The position numbers and the translations under genes were made by a program. Positions 1 through 10,745 of a DNA stretch of 64,000 bases are shown here, one piece after another (position 1 is the stretch's first letter; every line of letters starts with the position of its first letter). The notes under the pieces were generated by a model. The model saw only the letters and a program-made list of their open reading frames with translations. It was not told the origin of the DNA and searched no databases. Source of the stretch: Cydia pomonella (lineage: Eukaryota > Arthropoda > Insecta > Lepidoptera > Tortricidae); NCBI RefSeq assembly GCF_033807575.1, contig NC_084703.1, positions 5,084,001 to 5,148,000 on the forward strand, written 5' to 3'.

Positions 1-540
1 TACGCTATAGAGCGTTAACAGAATGTTGGCTATGCACCCTGAGCCTTGCTGCGTTAATCTTTGTTTGTAAGTAAGTTCTGAAAGAAAATGATTGGGCTAG
101 GAAATTTCTACTATAAGCTAATAGCACATAACACAGTATATAAAAAGGTCAAACCGGATTTCTCTAAACAAAAGGTTTCATTTGGCCGTTTGGCAGAATA
201 AACCTTTGTGTTCCTAAGATGTATTTAATAAGTGGAGCCAACCAGATTTTTGATGCAGGTGGGGAGCGAGGGGGTGTTCATCGTCGGCGGCGCCTGATTA
301 AGTCATCCCCGATTTATAAGAAAACGATACCAAACTTTGCCTAGTAGCTTAAATGACATAGATTTATTATCAAGATTAAGTTGCAGTTTATATTTTGTTT
401 GTTTTACATAAAGACGATTCCATGATTTGTTCATAGATGTTTTTTTGTTAGTTTTCGATTTTAATACTCTCTCACATAATGTGTGTAATGTGTAATTTTT
501 GCGAGGCAGTATATATGCAAGCAAAGTCAAAATAAATGCT
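1..540. other. No gene seen
   Basis: AT-rich sequence without a supportable exon. A short GC-rich patch lies near 260-295. The only open frame of size, on the minus strand at 303-530, has no recognisable content. Confidence 0.5.
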
Positions 541-1077
541 AAAAAGCGGCCAAGAGCGAGTCGGACTCGCCCATGAAGGGTTCCGTACCATTTGTGACGT
601 ATTAAAAAAACTACTTAAGTACTAGGTGGAAGTTTGCATGGTAATGTATCTTCTATATTTTATTAGATTTTTCATTCTGCTATTTTAGAACTTACAGGGG
701 GGGAGGGGGACACATTTTACCACTTTGGAAGTGTTTCTCGTGCAAACTATTCAGTTTAGAAAAAAATGATAGTAGAAACCTCAATATCATTTTTAAAGAC
801 CTATCCATAGATACCCCACACGTATGGGTTTGATTAAAAAAAGATTTTTTGAGTTTCAGTTTTAAGTATGGAGAACCCCCAAAATTTAATGTTTTTTTTC
901 TATTTTTGTGTAAAAATCTTAATGCGGTTTATAGAATACATCTACTTACCAAGTTTGAACAGTATAGCTCTTATAGTTTCGGAAAAAAGTGGCTGTGATA
1001 TAATCGGACAGACAGACGGACATGACGAATCTATAAGGGTTCCGTTTTTTGCTATTTGGCTACGGAACCCTAAAAAC
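541..1077 (+). repeat. GTCGGACTC repeat, full single-unit copy
   Basis: The copy opens with a GC-rich head (GAGTCGGACTCGCCC) and the motif GGGTTCCGTACC. It closes with the mirror motif CTACGGAACCCTAAAAA, preceded by CAGACAGACGGACATGACG. This head-and-tail pair recurs in the window at 5.4, 22.0, 22.5, 24.4, 25.9, 49.9, 57.0 and 58.1 kb. The copy at 58.1-59.5 kb, in the opposite orientation, is the closest relative, but there the middle segment is tandemly repeated while here it is present once. The class of element is not certain. It looks non-autonomous, since no protein is encoded. Confidence 0.8.
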
Positions 1078-1402
1078 TTATAACAATGATAAAAATTTAT
1101 TTACTATCATTTATTATAAACTATTACAATAATTAATCCATCGATGAGGTTTACCACAATAGGTAAAAAGTAATGTATTAGCAAGACGCATATTCACAAC
1201 ACGGCCTCGCCCGGTCTCGGAGCACGCGTGGCCGTCAGCTGATCGCCGACTTTCCCAGCCACTGTGATTCCCAAGGTTTACTGACCAAGAGTCCGCACCA
1301 GTATGTATAGGCCTCACATTTTTAGACTCGAGTGTTTTGTAGGCTTGTTTCTAGATAAAAAAATAGTAATTTAAGTACCAATAGTACGACCAAGGAATCT
1401 AA

Positions 1403-1433
<31 letters not shown>

Positions 1434-1699
1434 TATTTTTATTTATTTTAAGATCTAACAGCTATAACATTAACATAGAAAAATATAGTAGATACAGGAA
1501 GCCAATTATAGGAACTCACAGGTAGTCATTTTTCAACAATAGTATCGTCTTTCATATTGATTGTCTCTGCGACAAGGTACGTAATGTTACTAAAATTAAA
1601 ATTCTATGACTTTACCTTTACGATATCTAAAATAATTTCTTTGGAGAGGTTGTGATCAACCTTTTGGTTGGCTATAACTATACTAATTTAAAAATCACA
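1078..1699. other. No gene seen; simple repeat (TTTTA)n
   Basis: Unassigned AT-rich DNA with a pentanucleotide-like T/A run at about 1401-1440. A small GC-rich patch at 1200-1260 has no exon signals that I trust. Confidence 0.5.
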
Positions 1700-1895
1700 A
1701 AAGTTGTGTTCTTGATCTCTGGTCTTGACTAACTTAGTCTTAGAAATCTTATAAGATGCAAGTAAGCTTAATTAAAAATTTCTCAATTTGGTTCTAAGAG
1801 ACTACGCTTTAATTGATTCTGAGTCTTTTGAGTCGAGTTTATTTCTGACTCGATTTCTATAAAATTTTGAGTCTAAGGATGTTGTACAGTAAAGA
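1700..1895. repeat. Degenerate MITE-4 copy (GACTCGAGTC-type)
   Basis: It carries several spaced, partly inverted copies of the GAGTC/GACTC motif, as in the better copies at 7.4, 28.5 and 42.6 kb. The ends have decayed, so the limits are approximate. Confidence 0.4.
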
Positions 1896-2397
1896 CCCCA
1901 GTCTTAAATAGAAGTAAAGTAACGTCACTTTATATTCATTCATTTATTCTTTTATAAAATATAGTTTTTCAGGTCAGGTAGGTACCTACAATAAAGATAG
2001 TCATATTTATTTATTTTATAAAGCCAATTTACAAGTCAACATTAATAATTAACATTAAATTACTATACAGTAAAATTAATCAATTGACTTACATCACGGT
2101 AAAATAACGTAAAAATGTTCAATTAATACATAAAAAAATAGTCAAGCCTCAAATTCATTGAAATTAAAATATTATATAATAATATTAATAATAGTAATAT
2201 ATAAATAGTAAAAAATCAGAATAATTAATATAATATAATTATACCTAAATTACAAATAATATTTAAAACAATATTCATATATAATCTAGGATAGTATATT
2301 AAGTAGGTATTAAATTAGTCAAGTGGATATTCTGTAAATTTATCTTTATTTTATAAATTTATAAATTTATCTCCTATTATAGTTTTCGCTGTTTAGA
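1896..2397. other. No gene seen; very AT-rich
   Basis: Almost pure A/T with short direct repeats. It may be the internal part of a decayed element. Nothing in it can be named. Confidence 0.5.
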
Positions 2398-2566
2398 GCC
2401 CGTTTCATAAAGTCTGAGTAAAGTGTTGGATAGCTAAAAACAAATAAATTAACTGCCAGATAAAACTTTCATTCAAACCTTAGCACTTTATCTACCAGTT
2501 AAACTTATTTTTCGTCAGATAAGTGGCTAGTAGCTTATTTAGGACTTTACTTGGACATTGTGAACC
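2398..2566. mobile_element. MITE-5 copy, decayed termini
   Basis: A near-palindromic element. The inner arms carry TTAACTGCCAGATAAA on one side and CAGATAAGTGGC..AGTAGCTTA on the other. The outer arms resemble CCCGTTTCATAAAGTC and GGACATTGTGAACCAG. The second copy at 23.36-23.55 kb has better-kept ends, which define the family. Confidence 0.65.
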
Positions 2567-3861
2567 AGTGCATTACAATAATTATGTCAGATATTATAAC
2601 AAGTTAAATAATATTCTGATATTTAAATTGCTTGGAAAAGTGAACCAGTTAAGAACCATTATAAAAAGGCCTTGTTCATCTAAACCGAGACCGACTTTCC
2701 TATACATACCTACGCAATTTACCTAAGTTAAACAATATTCTTGATTTTGACATTAATGTCGATGTCAATGTACTTACAACGGTTCGACACCCCCGAGCCG
2801 CCGACGGGAATACAGCCCATAATAATTATTCACTCCGTAATATATTTATAGTCCACGCCGCCAATCCGTCGAGAGACGGTGCGATGACGTCGGGTCTAGT
2901 GACGACTGGACTTTTTTTTTAAGACTCCGCTTTTTACCCTCCTATTTATAAACTCACCCCGGTAGGCGGGGGCAAAAGTGAATGAGTGTTTTAATTAAAT
3001 ATTGTATCAAGGGTTATCTTTATAAATATGAGGAAAATTCCAAATCCTAGTTAATAAGAAATGTGACTCATTCTGTAAACGTGATTAATTAACAGCGTTA
3101 GCTCTTTATTTACGAACTAGCATTCTTTTCCATTTATTTCTATTGAAACTAATGAAACTATCAGCATTCCGATGCAACGCGGTAATGCCGCTAGCTTCCT
3201 TGGAACAATGCCTCAAGGGCCTATTTTAGATTTAAGCTAGTTATAGTATCACCACTGCATTTATCCATTCTGTATACTTTTATTGTAAATAAAATATGTT
3301 AAGTATGAAACTATACATCTAACATCTGATATTTAATCAATACACTCTAAAAAAGCTTAATAAAATTACATTAAATATTCATTCAGTTCATATTATTCAT
3401 ATATTCATATTCATATATTTTATTGCGTCCATGTTCATTTGTACATAGGATGGTATTAAAACATTACATAGTCGGTTCGGTACATGACACCCTGTTAGGG
3501 CATGGCAATAATCTTAATACTAGTGGTGACTATTTACAAATAATAAAATAAACTAAACTTGTCATTACATAATTTTAAAATACATTGTAAATTCATTATA
3601 ATAATAGATTATAATGACTATAATAATACATATTTCACAACTATACAACGGTGGTATGACATGTCTAAGTTAATCAATATAGACTTATATAGCAACTTTA
3701 ATTTAATCTGGCACTATTAAACGTCAAACCAAAATATATATCAAACCAATACGTACTAAGCGATTATCCAAGATTTGATAGACTGATATTTATTTCAATA
3801 ACGCTTATATTTGAGTTTGTGTAGCTGTGTGATGTACAGTTGAGTAATAGTTTATGTGCAA
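2567..3861. other. No gene seen; one GC-rich patch
   Basis: Mostly AT-rich. A GC-rich stretch at about 2775-2935 (CCGAGCCGCCGACGG, then GACGTCGGGTC) stands out, but no open frame with splice sites was found in it. The segment near 3415-3530 (TTTTATTGCGTCCATGTTCA) looks like the tail of a dispersed repeat and cannot be assigned. Confidence 0.4.
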
Positions 3862-4397
3862 CCAGGGGGGTAAATGAAATTTTGGATACGAGGGAATTAA
3901 AGACCCGAGTTTGCAATATTCTTACTCCCGGATTTACACACAATGTTTTTCATCACACTTGTGAAGAAAAAACTAAATTTTAAGCAAAATAATTCTTAAA
4001 TACGGTGACATATCAAACATTCGTCCGCCATTTTGTAATTTCTTGGCAGGTGAGGCATCGAAGGCACAGACCTATTCGGTATTCAGCCACGATTGAAAAT
4101 TAAGTAAAAATATTTTTAATGGCTGTTAAATTAATCAAATTAAATAATTTAAAACATAAACAAAAATATTAAATTATAAACGTCAGTATTTTAAAAGTAA
4201 AACTACTTGGTTACTACTGCTACTACTACTTGGCTACTTGGTATGTATGAATAAGTGACATAATTAAAGAAAAAAGCTATAACTCCCTAGGGAGTTATAG
4301 CTCTTTTTCACAATCCATAACTCCCGCGGGAACAAAATAGGTCTTTGTCCTTCAGCACGCCTGAATGAAATAAGATCTTTTTCGAGCAAGTGTGATG
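3862..4397 (+). mobile_element. Element E, copy 1, with a 28-bp perfect palindrome
   Basis: The core is bounded by inverted repeats CATCACACTTG (3951) and CAAGTGTGATG (ends 4397). Homology to copy 2 at 48.4-48.96 kb continues about 90-120 bp beyond the left one, through a motif GACCCGAGTTTGCAATATTC. Inside, a perfect palindrome centred on CCTAGG spans 4275-4302. Poly-A and poly-T flank it on the two sides, so a transcript would form a long hairpin ending in a U run. No coding capacity. I infer a non-autonomous element of unknown class. Confidence 0.7.
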
Positions 4398-4401
4398 AAA
4401 A

Positions 4402-4652
4402 TAAATAAATATTATAGGACATTTTTACACATATTGACTAAGTCCTACGATAAGCTCAAGAAGGCTTATGTTGTGGGTACTCAGACAACGATATATATAA
4501 TATACAAATACTTAAATACATAGAAAATCCATGACTCTGGATCAAATACCTGTGCTCATCACACAAATACATACTCTTCCCGGGATTAGAACCCAGGACC
4601 ATCGGGTTCATAGGCAGGGTCACTACACGCTAGGCCAGACCGGTCATCATAC
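4402..4652 (-). mobile_element. SINE-B, near full length
   Basis: The tRNA-derived head lies at the right (about 4575-4650), reading in reverse TGGCCTAGCG as box A and TGGGTTCTAATCC in place of box B. The body follows leftward and ends in a short (TTTA)-type tail at about 4400. Family features shared with the copies at 16.2, 17.5, 31.8, 38.5, 39.7 and 45.7 kb are the ACAACGATATATATAATATA core, AAGCTCAATAAGGCTTGTGTTG and TTATAGGACATT near the 3' end. Confidence 0.9.
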
Positions 4653-4743
4653 ATGTGAGGACATTTTTGAGCTTTAGTCAGTCTTCTACAGTTGTATTCT
4701 AGTTCGTTGGTTGGCTACCAAACTCAGTGTTTAAGAGTGGGGT

Positions 4744-4892
4744 GGACACTAGCGTCTCCCTAGCGTCGGCGTCAACTTATGGCTGCTGCTCGAAGCAACG
4801 TTAGCGGCTTGGCGCAACTACACAATGACGCCATTTTCCATACAGTTGACTAGACGCCGACGCTCGGGAACTGCTAGTGTGGGGTGGCCGCA
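4744..4892. mobile_element. Inverted-repeat MITE
   Basis: The left arm (GACACTAGCGTCTCCCTAGC) and right arm (GCTCGGGAACTGCTAGTGTG) are imperfect reverse complements. A GC-rich GCGTCGGCGTC/GACGCCGACGC pair is nested inside. The element is about 150 bp and non-coding. Confidence 0.65.
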
Positions 4893-5265
4893 GAAGTGAT
4901 TAAAGAAAAGTACACCTAGCGATGAATGCGTATCTTTAACGCGATTTCCAAATAGTTGTCAATGCGCCATGCTCACGGATGCATCGCCAGATATTTGCGA
5001 CAATACTTGTTTAAATATAGAAATCTGTGGGTTGCTCGGCTCTGTGTAGCAGCTAGCCCCGAAAATATATTAATATTTGGGGACAAATTTGTACAGACCA
5101 ATTCACAGCCCAATACGAACGTACACTGAGATCAGAATGATATTTGAATCGTGTTTTTTAGTTATCCTATATGCACGAGGCCATGCCTGAAGAAGAAGAA
5201 TTTAGTTATTGTGAGTCTCGCGCACCGATACATGTGAAGGCAAGAATCATAGCCGAAAGTAACGG
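4893..5265. other. No gene; contains part of a MITE-7 copy
   Basis: At about 5098-5165 the sequence resembles one end of MITE-7 (CAATACGAACGTACACTGAG, then ATGATATTTGAATCG), which is seen complete at 60.06-60.54 kb. The rest is unassigned. Confidence 0.4.
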
Positions 5266-5392
5266 CCCCATCTGAACTTTCAAACACGTCAAACATTAGA
5301 TACGATGTGGATCGAATATATTAGTGTAAAAAGTGACCTTTCCTCAAACAAAAACGTCACACTCTCATAAAGTTTGATTCGAATCGGGCCGA
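5266..5392. mobile_element. PAL-1 MITE, diverged copy
   Basis: A near-palindromic family. The outer arms end in TTCGAATCGGGCCG. The central arms are AAAGTGACGTTTTTGTTTGA and its inverse. This copy keeps the right end and the centre, but the left arm is worn. Confidence 0.65.
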
Positions 5393-5415
5393 AAGCAAAG
5401 ATTCTTATGAGCACT

Positions 5416-5620
5416 TTTTAGGTTTCCGTACCCAAAGGGTAAAACGGGATCCTATTACTAAGACTCCACTGTCCATCCGTCTGTCACCAGGCTGTATCTC
5501 ATGAACCGTGATAGTTAGTTGAAATTTTTACAGATGATGTATTTCTGTTGCCGCTATAACAACAAATACTAAGAAGTACGGAACCCTCGGTGGGTAAGTC
5601 CGACTCGCACTTGTCCGGTT
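5416..5620 (-). repeat. GTCGGACTC repeat, short copy
   Basis: In reverse orientation it starts with TTTTTAGGTTTCCGTACCC and ends with GTCCGACTCGCACTTGTCCG. The middle keeps the signature CCATCCGTCTGTCACCAGG. It is shorter than the 0.5-1.3 kb copies, so internally deleted. Confidence 0.8.
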
Positions 5621-5722
5621 TATTTGTTTTTATTGTGTTCCGTCGTCCAGTCGATAATAGCATGGTTTGTTAGAAAAAATAATATTATACTACGCTATAC
5701 TAATATGCTAAGTAGATGACCC

Positions 5723-6130
5723 CTTATCATCGCAATTTTCAGCATATTTCCGAACATTTTCTGCGTTATCTTAATTTTGTGACGGATGCTTGGTCGCATG
5801 TTTCAATTTCATCAGCTTGTTAGCATAGACATGTAATTTTAGATAACCCCACAGAAATAAGTCAGGAGCTGCAAAATTTGGAAATTTGAGTGACAATCAC
5901 TGTCATTATTTTTCAAAATTAATCGAGGAAACAACGTGTTTTAAACAACACAAACATTTGAGAAAAAAAACGCTTACTAGTAGAGGTAGATATATGGCAG
6001 AAATTATCTTCCGTATACAATTGCCAACCCTGAATAATATATTTATGAAAAAATATTTAACAAATTTGGCACTTAATATGATTAAAATTTAAATACGATG
6101 TGTATCACTCTTATTTGCCCATCCTGTATT
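5723..6130 (+). mobile_element. Element G, copy 1
   Basis: Similar over about 400 bp to 11.26-11.65 kb. Shared segments include CTTATCATCGCAATTTTCAG, TTCATCAGCTTGTTAGCATA and TTGCCAACCCTGAATAATAT, closing with TATCACTCTTATTTG..CATCCTG. The copy at 11.1 kb shows a matching inverted end. The left end here is missing. No intact protein is encoded. Confidence 0.6.
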
Positions 6131-6550
6131 AGTGGCCCTGTGAGCTGTAGACCTCGCAAAACCGACACCGACATTTTAGAAAAAAAAAACTGATCGACAA
6201 TTACAAAATTCTTTAATTCTCGAACCTACCAAGATTGACGAGAATCGGAACATCTGGACATTCGAAAAGCTGAAACGTAGACCTTCGCTTTGGCCCGGTC
6301 AAATATCATGGATGCCAGTGATGCCTACACGTTTGTTTACATTTCTTGCGCCCGCCCGCGACCTCCGAGCGTCGCCGCGGCGAAGCACCGTGGTCGTCGC
6401 GCTCCAGCTACTCCCATTGCCGTTTAATACGATTATAAGGTTCACTGGCGAAAACGAAGACGAATCGAATCGATACGTCATTACGGAGATGATAATCAAA
6501 GTGTTTTATTTGAAATTTGTTCGGTTGTTATGACACCCTAGTAATAGCTT
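6131..6550. other. Unassigned; GC-rich patch, no exon supported
   Basis: A GC-rich stretch at 6345-6420 is open on both strands (6312-6533 plus, 6299-6499 minus). Neither frame has a recognisable domain or splice signals, and they overlap each other, so I do not call a gene. Confidence 0.4.
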
Positions 6551-6735
6551 CGGTCCGATGCGAATTTTAAGATACGTCAAATATTAGATTAAGATATGGA
6601 TTCGCAATGTCAGTGTCAAAAGTGACGTTTTTGTTTGAAGAAACGTCTCATTTGACACTGATACGAGTATAGCCGATTCAAATCGTGTCTAGACTTAATA
6701 TTTAACGTACCTATCTTAAACTTCGAATTGGGTCG
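6551..6735. mobile_element. PAL-1 MITE
   Basis: The ends are CGGTCCGATGCGAA and TTCGAATTGGGTCG. The centre GTCAGTGTCAAAAGTGACG is followed by its inverse ACGTCTCATTTGACACTGAT. The whole unit can fold into one long hairpin. Confidence 0.8.
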
Positions 6736-7444
6736 ATATGCTTAGTAGTACCTAATCACTTAAGTATTGCTTTTTTACCCTATTTTGTTATCCTCTCGTA
6801 ACGATGATTTGTTAGATTATATTTGTACATATTAACAATAATTATTACATAAACTACAGCATAAAAAATATGTCTTTTCTACCATAACAAAAAACAAAAC
6901 GGTCGTCAAAACAAAAGCATACCGGCCGATGTCACTCAGGCCAATTCGAACGTACCTACACTGTACGGTTATCTATATTCGCTCACGTCTACGTAAATTA
7001 CTTGCTATATATCTCGCTTACACTAATATGCGAGTACGAGCGAGATGCATATACTGAATGTAAGTTCGTGAGCAAATATGTCAATGTCAAAACTGGTGGT
7101 AGCGGTACTGATATGAAAACAATATTTGAATCATTTTATTTAGGCAGCCATGCCCCCCGCTTGAACCACCTATGAGATAACACCTTTGTAACTCAGCCCT
7201 AATTAAATGAATTTCTCAACTAGCAGCGCCCTCTACTGCGCCACTCAAGTACCAATGTCGCCCGGTTGTGTGGTACCGACATATGTAAGGACAAGTACGG
7301 GCCTAATGTACAATAACTGAATGACATCAGTTAGATGACATGGTTGCGCCCGCGTCACTTATTTTCATGATGTTGAACAAAGCGCGTTCTTACTACACAC
7401 GAGGTTATCTGGTCGTATTCACATGCAAAACAGGTGTTTTAGAG
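6736..7444. other. No gene; fragments resembling MITE-7 ends
   Basis: CAGGCCAATTCGAACGTACC at about 6948 matches the MITE-7 terminus, but a matching right end was not found nearby. The remainder is unassigned. Confidence 0.35.
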
Positions 7445-7640
7445 TAGTTTTGGTAAGAACTTGAGTCATTCAAGTCTAATTTGAAGAACTCCAGTCGTTA
7501 TCGCACGACTCTGCGCTTAAAAAACTTCCGAGTCTCTTAAGTCTTGAGTCTAAGTCTTTTATTGAGTTTATTAAGCGCAACGCAGTCCAGGGTCTTCAAA
7601 TTAAGACTTCATCAACAATTTTTATAGGTTTTATCTACGA
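7445..7640. mobile_element. MITE-4 fragment
   Basis: It shares the GAGTC-rich arms, the GCGCTTAAAAAACTTCCGAG / TTATTAAGCGCAACGC inner inverted pair and the TTATAGGTTTTATCTACGAG segment with the fuller copies at 28.5 and 42.6 kb. Confidence 0.6.
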
Positions 7641-7727
7641 GAACACAATAGAAAAATTAAATTTTTAATGATTTGCAATAAATTAAACTGTAGGCTACGT
7701 ATACTCCTCAAACTGACCAACATTTTT

Positions 7728-7850
7728 TTTATGATAGAGAAGGCAAAAGAGCAGACGGATCACCTGATGGTAAGTGATTACCGCCGCCCATGGACACCTG
7801 CAACACCAGAGGGGTTGTAAGTGCGTTGCCAGCCTTTAAGATGGGAGTAC
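7728..7850 (+). repeat. Dispersed repeat fragment (GCAGACGGATCACCTGATGG type)
   Basis: The stretch from ATGATAGAGAAGGC to GGGAGTACGCTCTTT matches a repeat that I know as common in moth genomes (general knowledge, not a search). No second copy is in the window, and the element class is not established here. Confidence 0.5.
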
Positions 7851-8008
7851 GCTCTTTGTACAATAACTTTGAAAAATAATTTGTGTATTGATTTTTATTA
7901 CACATTGAAGTAAATTCTAAGACGCAATGTATTGCGAATTTTGTAATGTTTAAAGCGTGACAAGCAACGTCAAATACACTGATGTCAGCGTACATTGATA
8001 ATAAGTAC

Positions 8009-8475
8009 CTGGGCGACCGAGCTTTGCTCGGTTATAAGTTATAAGTATTTATTGTAATATGGTGGTCTATAAGTAACATAATCTTAACTACATTTTTTTT
8101 TCTAAATTAAACTTGTCTAAAACAATAAAAATTAAAAAATTATATATAAACTTGAACATATAAAAAAAAAACAAAAGTTAGTCACAGGGCGAGATTCGAA
8201 CCCGTATCACTCGTTTAGCAGTCCGCGTCATAACCCGCTGGACCAGACGGATAGTGGCCGGCAATACGAAATTAGCGACCATATTCTGCGTCGAAAGAAA
8301 AACGCATGAAAACTCGAAAACACGCGTTTTCCCAAACATAAGACTAATCTAGATAGATTGTATACCCCCAAAAACCCCCATATACCAAATTTCTGCGAAA
8401 TCGTTAGAGCCGTTTCCGAGATCACAGAAATATATATACATATATATATACAAGATTTGCTCGTTTAAAGGTATA
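8009..8475 (-). repeat. tRNA-related dispersed element
   Basis: On the minus strand, 8185-8270 reads as a tRNA-like head with a box A-like TGGTCCAGCGGG and a perfect box B GGTTCGAATC, though I cannot fold a functional tRNA from it. The left end holds CCGAGCTTTGCTCGG, a palindrome seen again in altered form at 8690. The right end has an (AT)n run and ACAAGATTTGCTCGTTTAAA. Probably a third SINE-like family. Confidence 0.55.
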
Positions 8476-8602
8476 AGATATTTTTGTACGAAAAAGTTAA
8501 AATATTAAGATTTCATAATTTTTAAAAGTTGTTGATCATAAGTTTATATCGTTTTAGGAGTACAATATATGGTTTAATTATTTGCTTGTGTTACAGGAAA
8601 CA

Positions 8603-8685
8603 CCCGGTATATCGTTCTCTAAGTACCCACAACACGAGCCTTATTGAGCTTACTATTGGACTTACTATTGAATATTTAATATCTG
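8603..8685 (+). repeat. SINE-B 3' fragment
   Basis: Contains TATCGTTCTCTAAGTACCCA and GAGCCTTATTGAGCTTACT, the 3' half of SINE-B. The tRNA head is absent. Confidence 0.7.
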
Positions 8686-8725
8686 GTAGACCCAGCTTTG
8701 CTCGGGAAACATATAAAAACTCGAA

Positions 8726-9025
8726 AATCCGGAGGTCGCAGGTTCAAACCCCGGCTCGTACCTATGAGTTTTTCGGAACTTATGTACGAAATGTTATTTG
8801 ATATTTACCAGTCGCTTTTCGGTGAAGGAAAACATCGTGAGGAAACCGGACTAATCCCAACAAGGCCTAATTTTACCCTCTGGGTTGGAAGGTCAGATGG
8901 CAGTCGCTTTCGTAAAAACTAGTGCCTACGCCAAATCTTGCGATTAGTTGTCAAAGCGGACCCCGGGCTCCCTTGAGCCGTGGCATTATGCCGGGACAAC
9001 GCTAGGAAGAAAGAAGAAGTATTTC
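8726..9025 (+). mobile_element. SINE-A, 5'-truncated
   Basis: It begins within the tRNA-derived head, just before box B (GGTTCAAACCCC). The conserved body follows: TCGCTTTTCGGTGAAGGAAA, CTCTGGGTTGGAAGGTCAGA, GGCAGTCGCTTTCGTAAAAA. It ends in GGGACAACGCTAGGAAGAAA.., so box A is lost. The open frames here are shadows of the SINE. Confidence 0.9.
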
Positions 9026-9224
9026 CTGGCTGGTAATTATTGTATTGTAAATGTTTATTTTTGTTTTCTTACAGGTAAAGTCACCAAAATTGTGTCATGG
9101 AAACAAAATCGAATAGGTACGGACTACGTAAAAAAATAGGGTAAGCAAAATATTAATTAGTAAATAATTAGGCTACTGGAGCTGGATTTGGATTTATGAA
9201 TTAATTATGGCTATGACGCAAAAA

Positions 9225-9420
9225 GCGGTTATGTGCTGTCTGTCTGTCTGTGGCATCGTAGCTCTCCAACGGATGGACCGATTTCGATGCTGTTTTTTTA
9301 CCTGAAAGCGAGTTTCCTTGCGATGGTTCTTAGCTATGTTTGATAGAAATCGATCCAGCAGTTTGAAAAGCATTAGCTCTTTTCAAAAACTTGGCATGAA
9401 ATTGATTCTATTGGGGGTAT
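9225..9420 (+). repeat. Repeat I, copy 1
   Basis: Shares GTCTGTCTGTGGCATCGTAG, GGACCGATTTC and CGAGTTTCCTTGC with 41.21-41.42 kb. A short (GTCT)n microsatellite is included. Non-coding; possibly the end of a LINE. Confidence 0.65.
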
Positions 9421-9626
9421 TTTAAATGTAATAGTTATATTATATGCATATTACAATCGCTGAGTGTATTTGGAGTTATTATTTTTCAACATCAAAAAGG
9501 TTTTTCGGGTAGCTGCGAATCACGCCTGAAGTCACGGCAAGTCATTCTGAAAATCACCCGTAATTGTAACATATCAGCGTTCATTTTCGGAGCCACCCGA
9601 CAGTTGAAAGCACCCGAATACACTTT

Positions 9627-9806
9627 CGGCCCGATTCGAAGTTTAAAATACGTCAATATTTTCCTAAAGTAACGATATAGATTTGATATGTCAGTGTCAA
9701 AAGTGACGTTTTTGTTTGCAGACACGTCAATCGTGACACTGACATATCTAATTCGTATCGTATCTTTAGCAAAAGTTTGACGTATCTTAAAGCTCGAATC
9801 GTGCCG
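9627..9806. mobile_element. PAL-1 MITE, well-kept copy
   Basis: A complete inverted-repeat element. The ends are CGGCCCGATTCGAAGTTTAA and AGCTCGAATCGTGCCG, and the inner arms are TGTCAGTGTCAAAAGTGACG and CGTGACACTGACATATC. A good reference copy for the family. Confidence 0.85.
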
Positions 9807-9889
9807 TGAATTATAAATATCTTGATAACGATATTTACCATGAACGCCAGAATATTCACCCTGGCCTTGACTATGAGTAACTGCTAGAC

Positions 9890-10105
9890 AAAAACACGAG
9901 ATTAAGGGGCAGTGAGTGAGGGCAGCGTCGGAAGGCCCTTGGACTTGATCGTGGCTGGGACACACGGCGCTCACGGACGGACAACGTTCGTGCTGATTTT
10001 TAGTGCTAGAGAAATAACACAGGGCAGTGAGTCACGGTCTTTTTTGAAGAACCCCATAATGTAGCCTTGTACTTGATGGTGGCTGAGACACACGGCTCTA
10101 ACGGC
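9890..10105. repeat. Diverged direct duplication, unit about 116 bp
   Basis: GGGCAGTGAGTGAGGGCAGC..TTGGACTTGATCGTGGCTGG..ACACACGGC at 9907 is followed by GGGCAGTGAGTCACGG..TTGTACTTGATGGTGGCTGA..ACACACGGC at 10022. The two units differ at many sites, so the duplication is old. Confidence 0.6.
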
Positions 10106-10182
10106 TTCTTTGTTGACGTGTGTTTTCTCTCCGAACGTGTTAGCCGGTAGTGTAAACAGTCAACGATTCAGGCTTTTGTAAA

Positions 10183-10233
10183 GTATGGAATGTCCTTTAG
10201 CTACGCACGCCGTGGCGCAAGGACGTTCCATAC
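10183..10233. repeat. Short hairpin, about 50 bp
   Basis: GTATGGAATGTCCTT and AAGGACGTTCCATAC form 15-bp arms with one mismatch around a 21-bp GC-rich loop. It could be a minimal MITE. Confidence 0.6.
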
Positions 10234-10357
10234 CTAAAAAATCTGCTCTGCTCTGCGCTATGTAAAACTGCGTCGCCATGCGTCAGCGTGTCAGCATACG
10301 CTTTTAGCCTCAAGTGCGAACAGATTTTTGCGCCGGTCAAAATTAACAATATTCCAG

Positions 10358-10466
10358 GGGCGGTAGCATGATCGCATTTTTATCGTTTGTCACCATGCCT
10401 GTCACGTTCTAACAAGTATGTAAGTGCGAAGGTGATAAAAATTGAACTATGCTGCCACACCAGCAT
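10358..10466. mobile_element. Inverted-repeat MITE (GGCGGTAGCATGATCG type)
   Basis: The left arm GGCGGTAGCATGATCGCATT and the right arm GATAAAAATTGAACTATGCT are imperfect reverse complements around a central CACGTTCTAACAAGTATGTA. Confidence 0.55.
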
Positions 10467-10745
10467 GCACTCCGCGCGCATGCTCGGCGCGTCGCTCCCC
10501 GTTTGCGGACATGGACGCCGTTCGCGTTCTGATTCTCGACGGCCGTAGCCGATTCGTCAGGTGAAACAAACAGATTCTCGCACCACTCAAAAAAAAAAAC
10601 AATGATCCAGCATGCTCGCATGTTCGGCGCGCGCTCGTCGCTCGCCGCGCCCGTGTCCGTTCGCGCTCTGATTCTCGACGGCCGTAACCGTTTCGCCAGA
10701 TGAAACAAACAGATCCTCGTGCCGCTCAAAATAAACAAACAAATC
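10460..10745. repeat. GC-rich tandem dimer, unit about 145 bp
   Basis: Two copies in direct order share CCAGCATGC, a CGCGC-rich middle, GATTCTCGACGGCCGTA and GATGAAACAAACAGAT-like ends. The minus-strand frame at 10409-10747 crosses both, has no known domain and is probably incidental. Confidence 0.65.

Noticed and set aside
9492..9974. 160-codon minus-strand frame
   Set aside because: It crosses a PAL-1 MITE from end to end and carries no domain.
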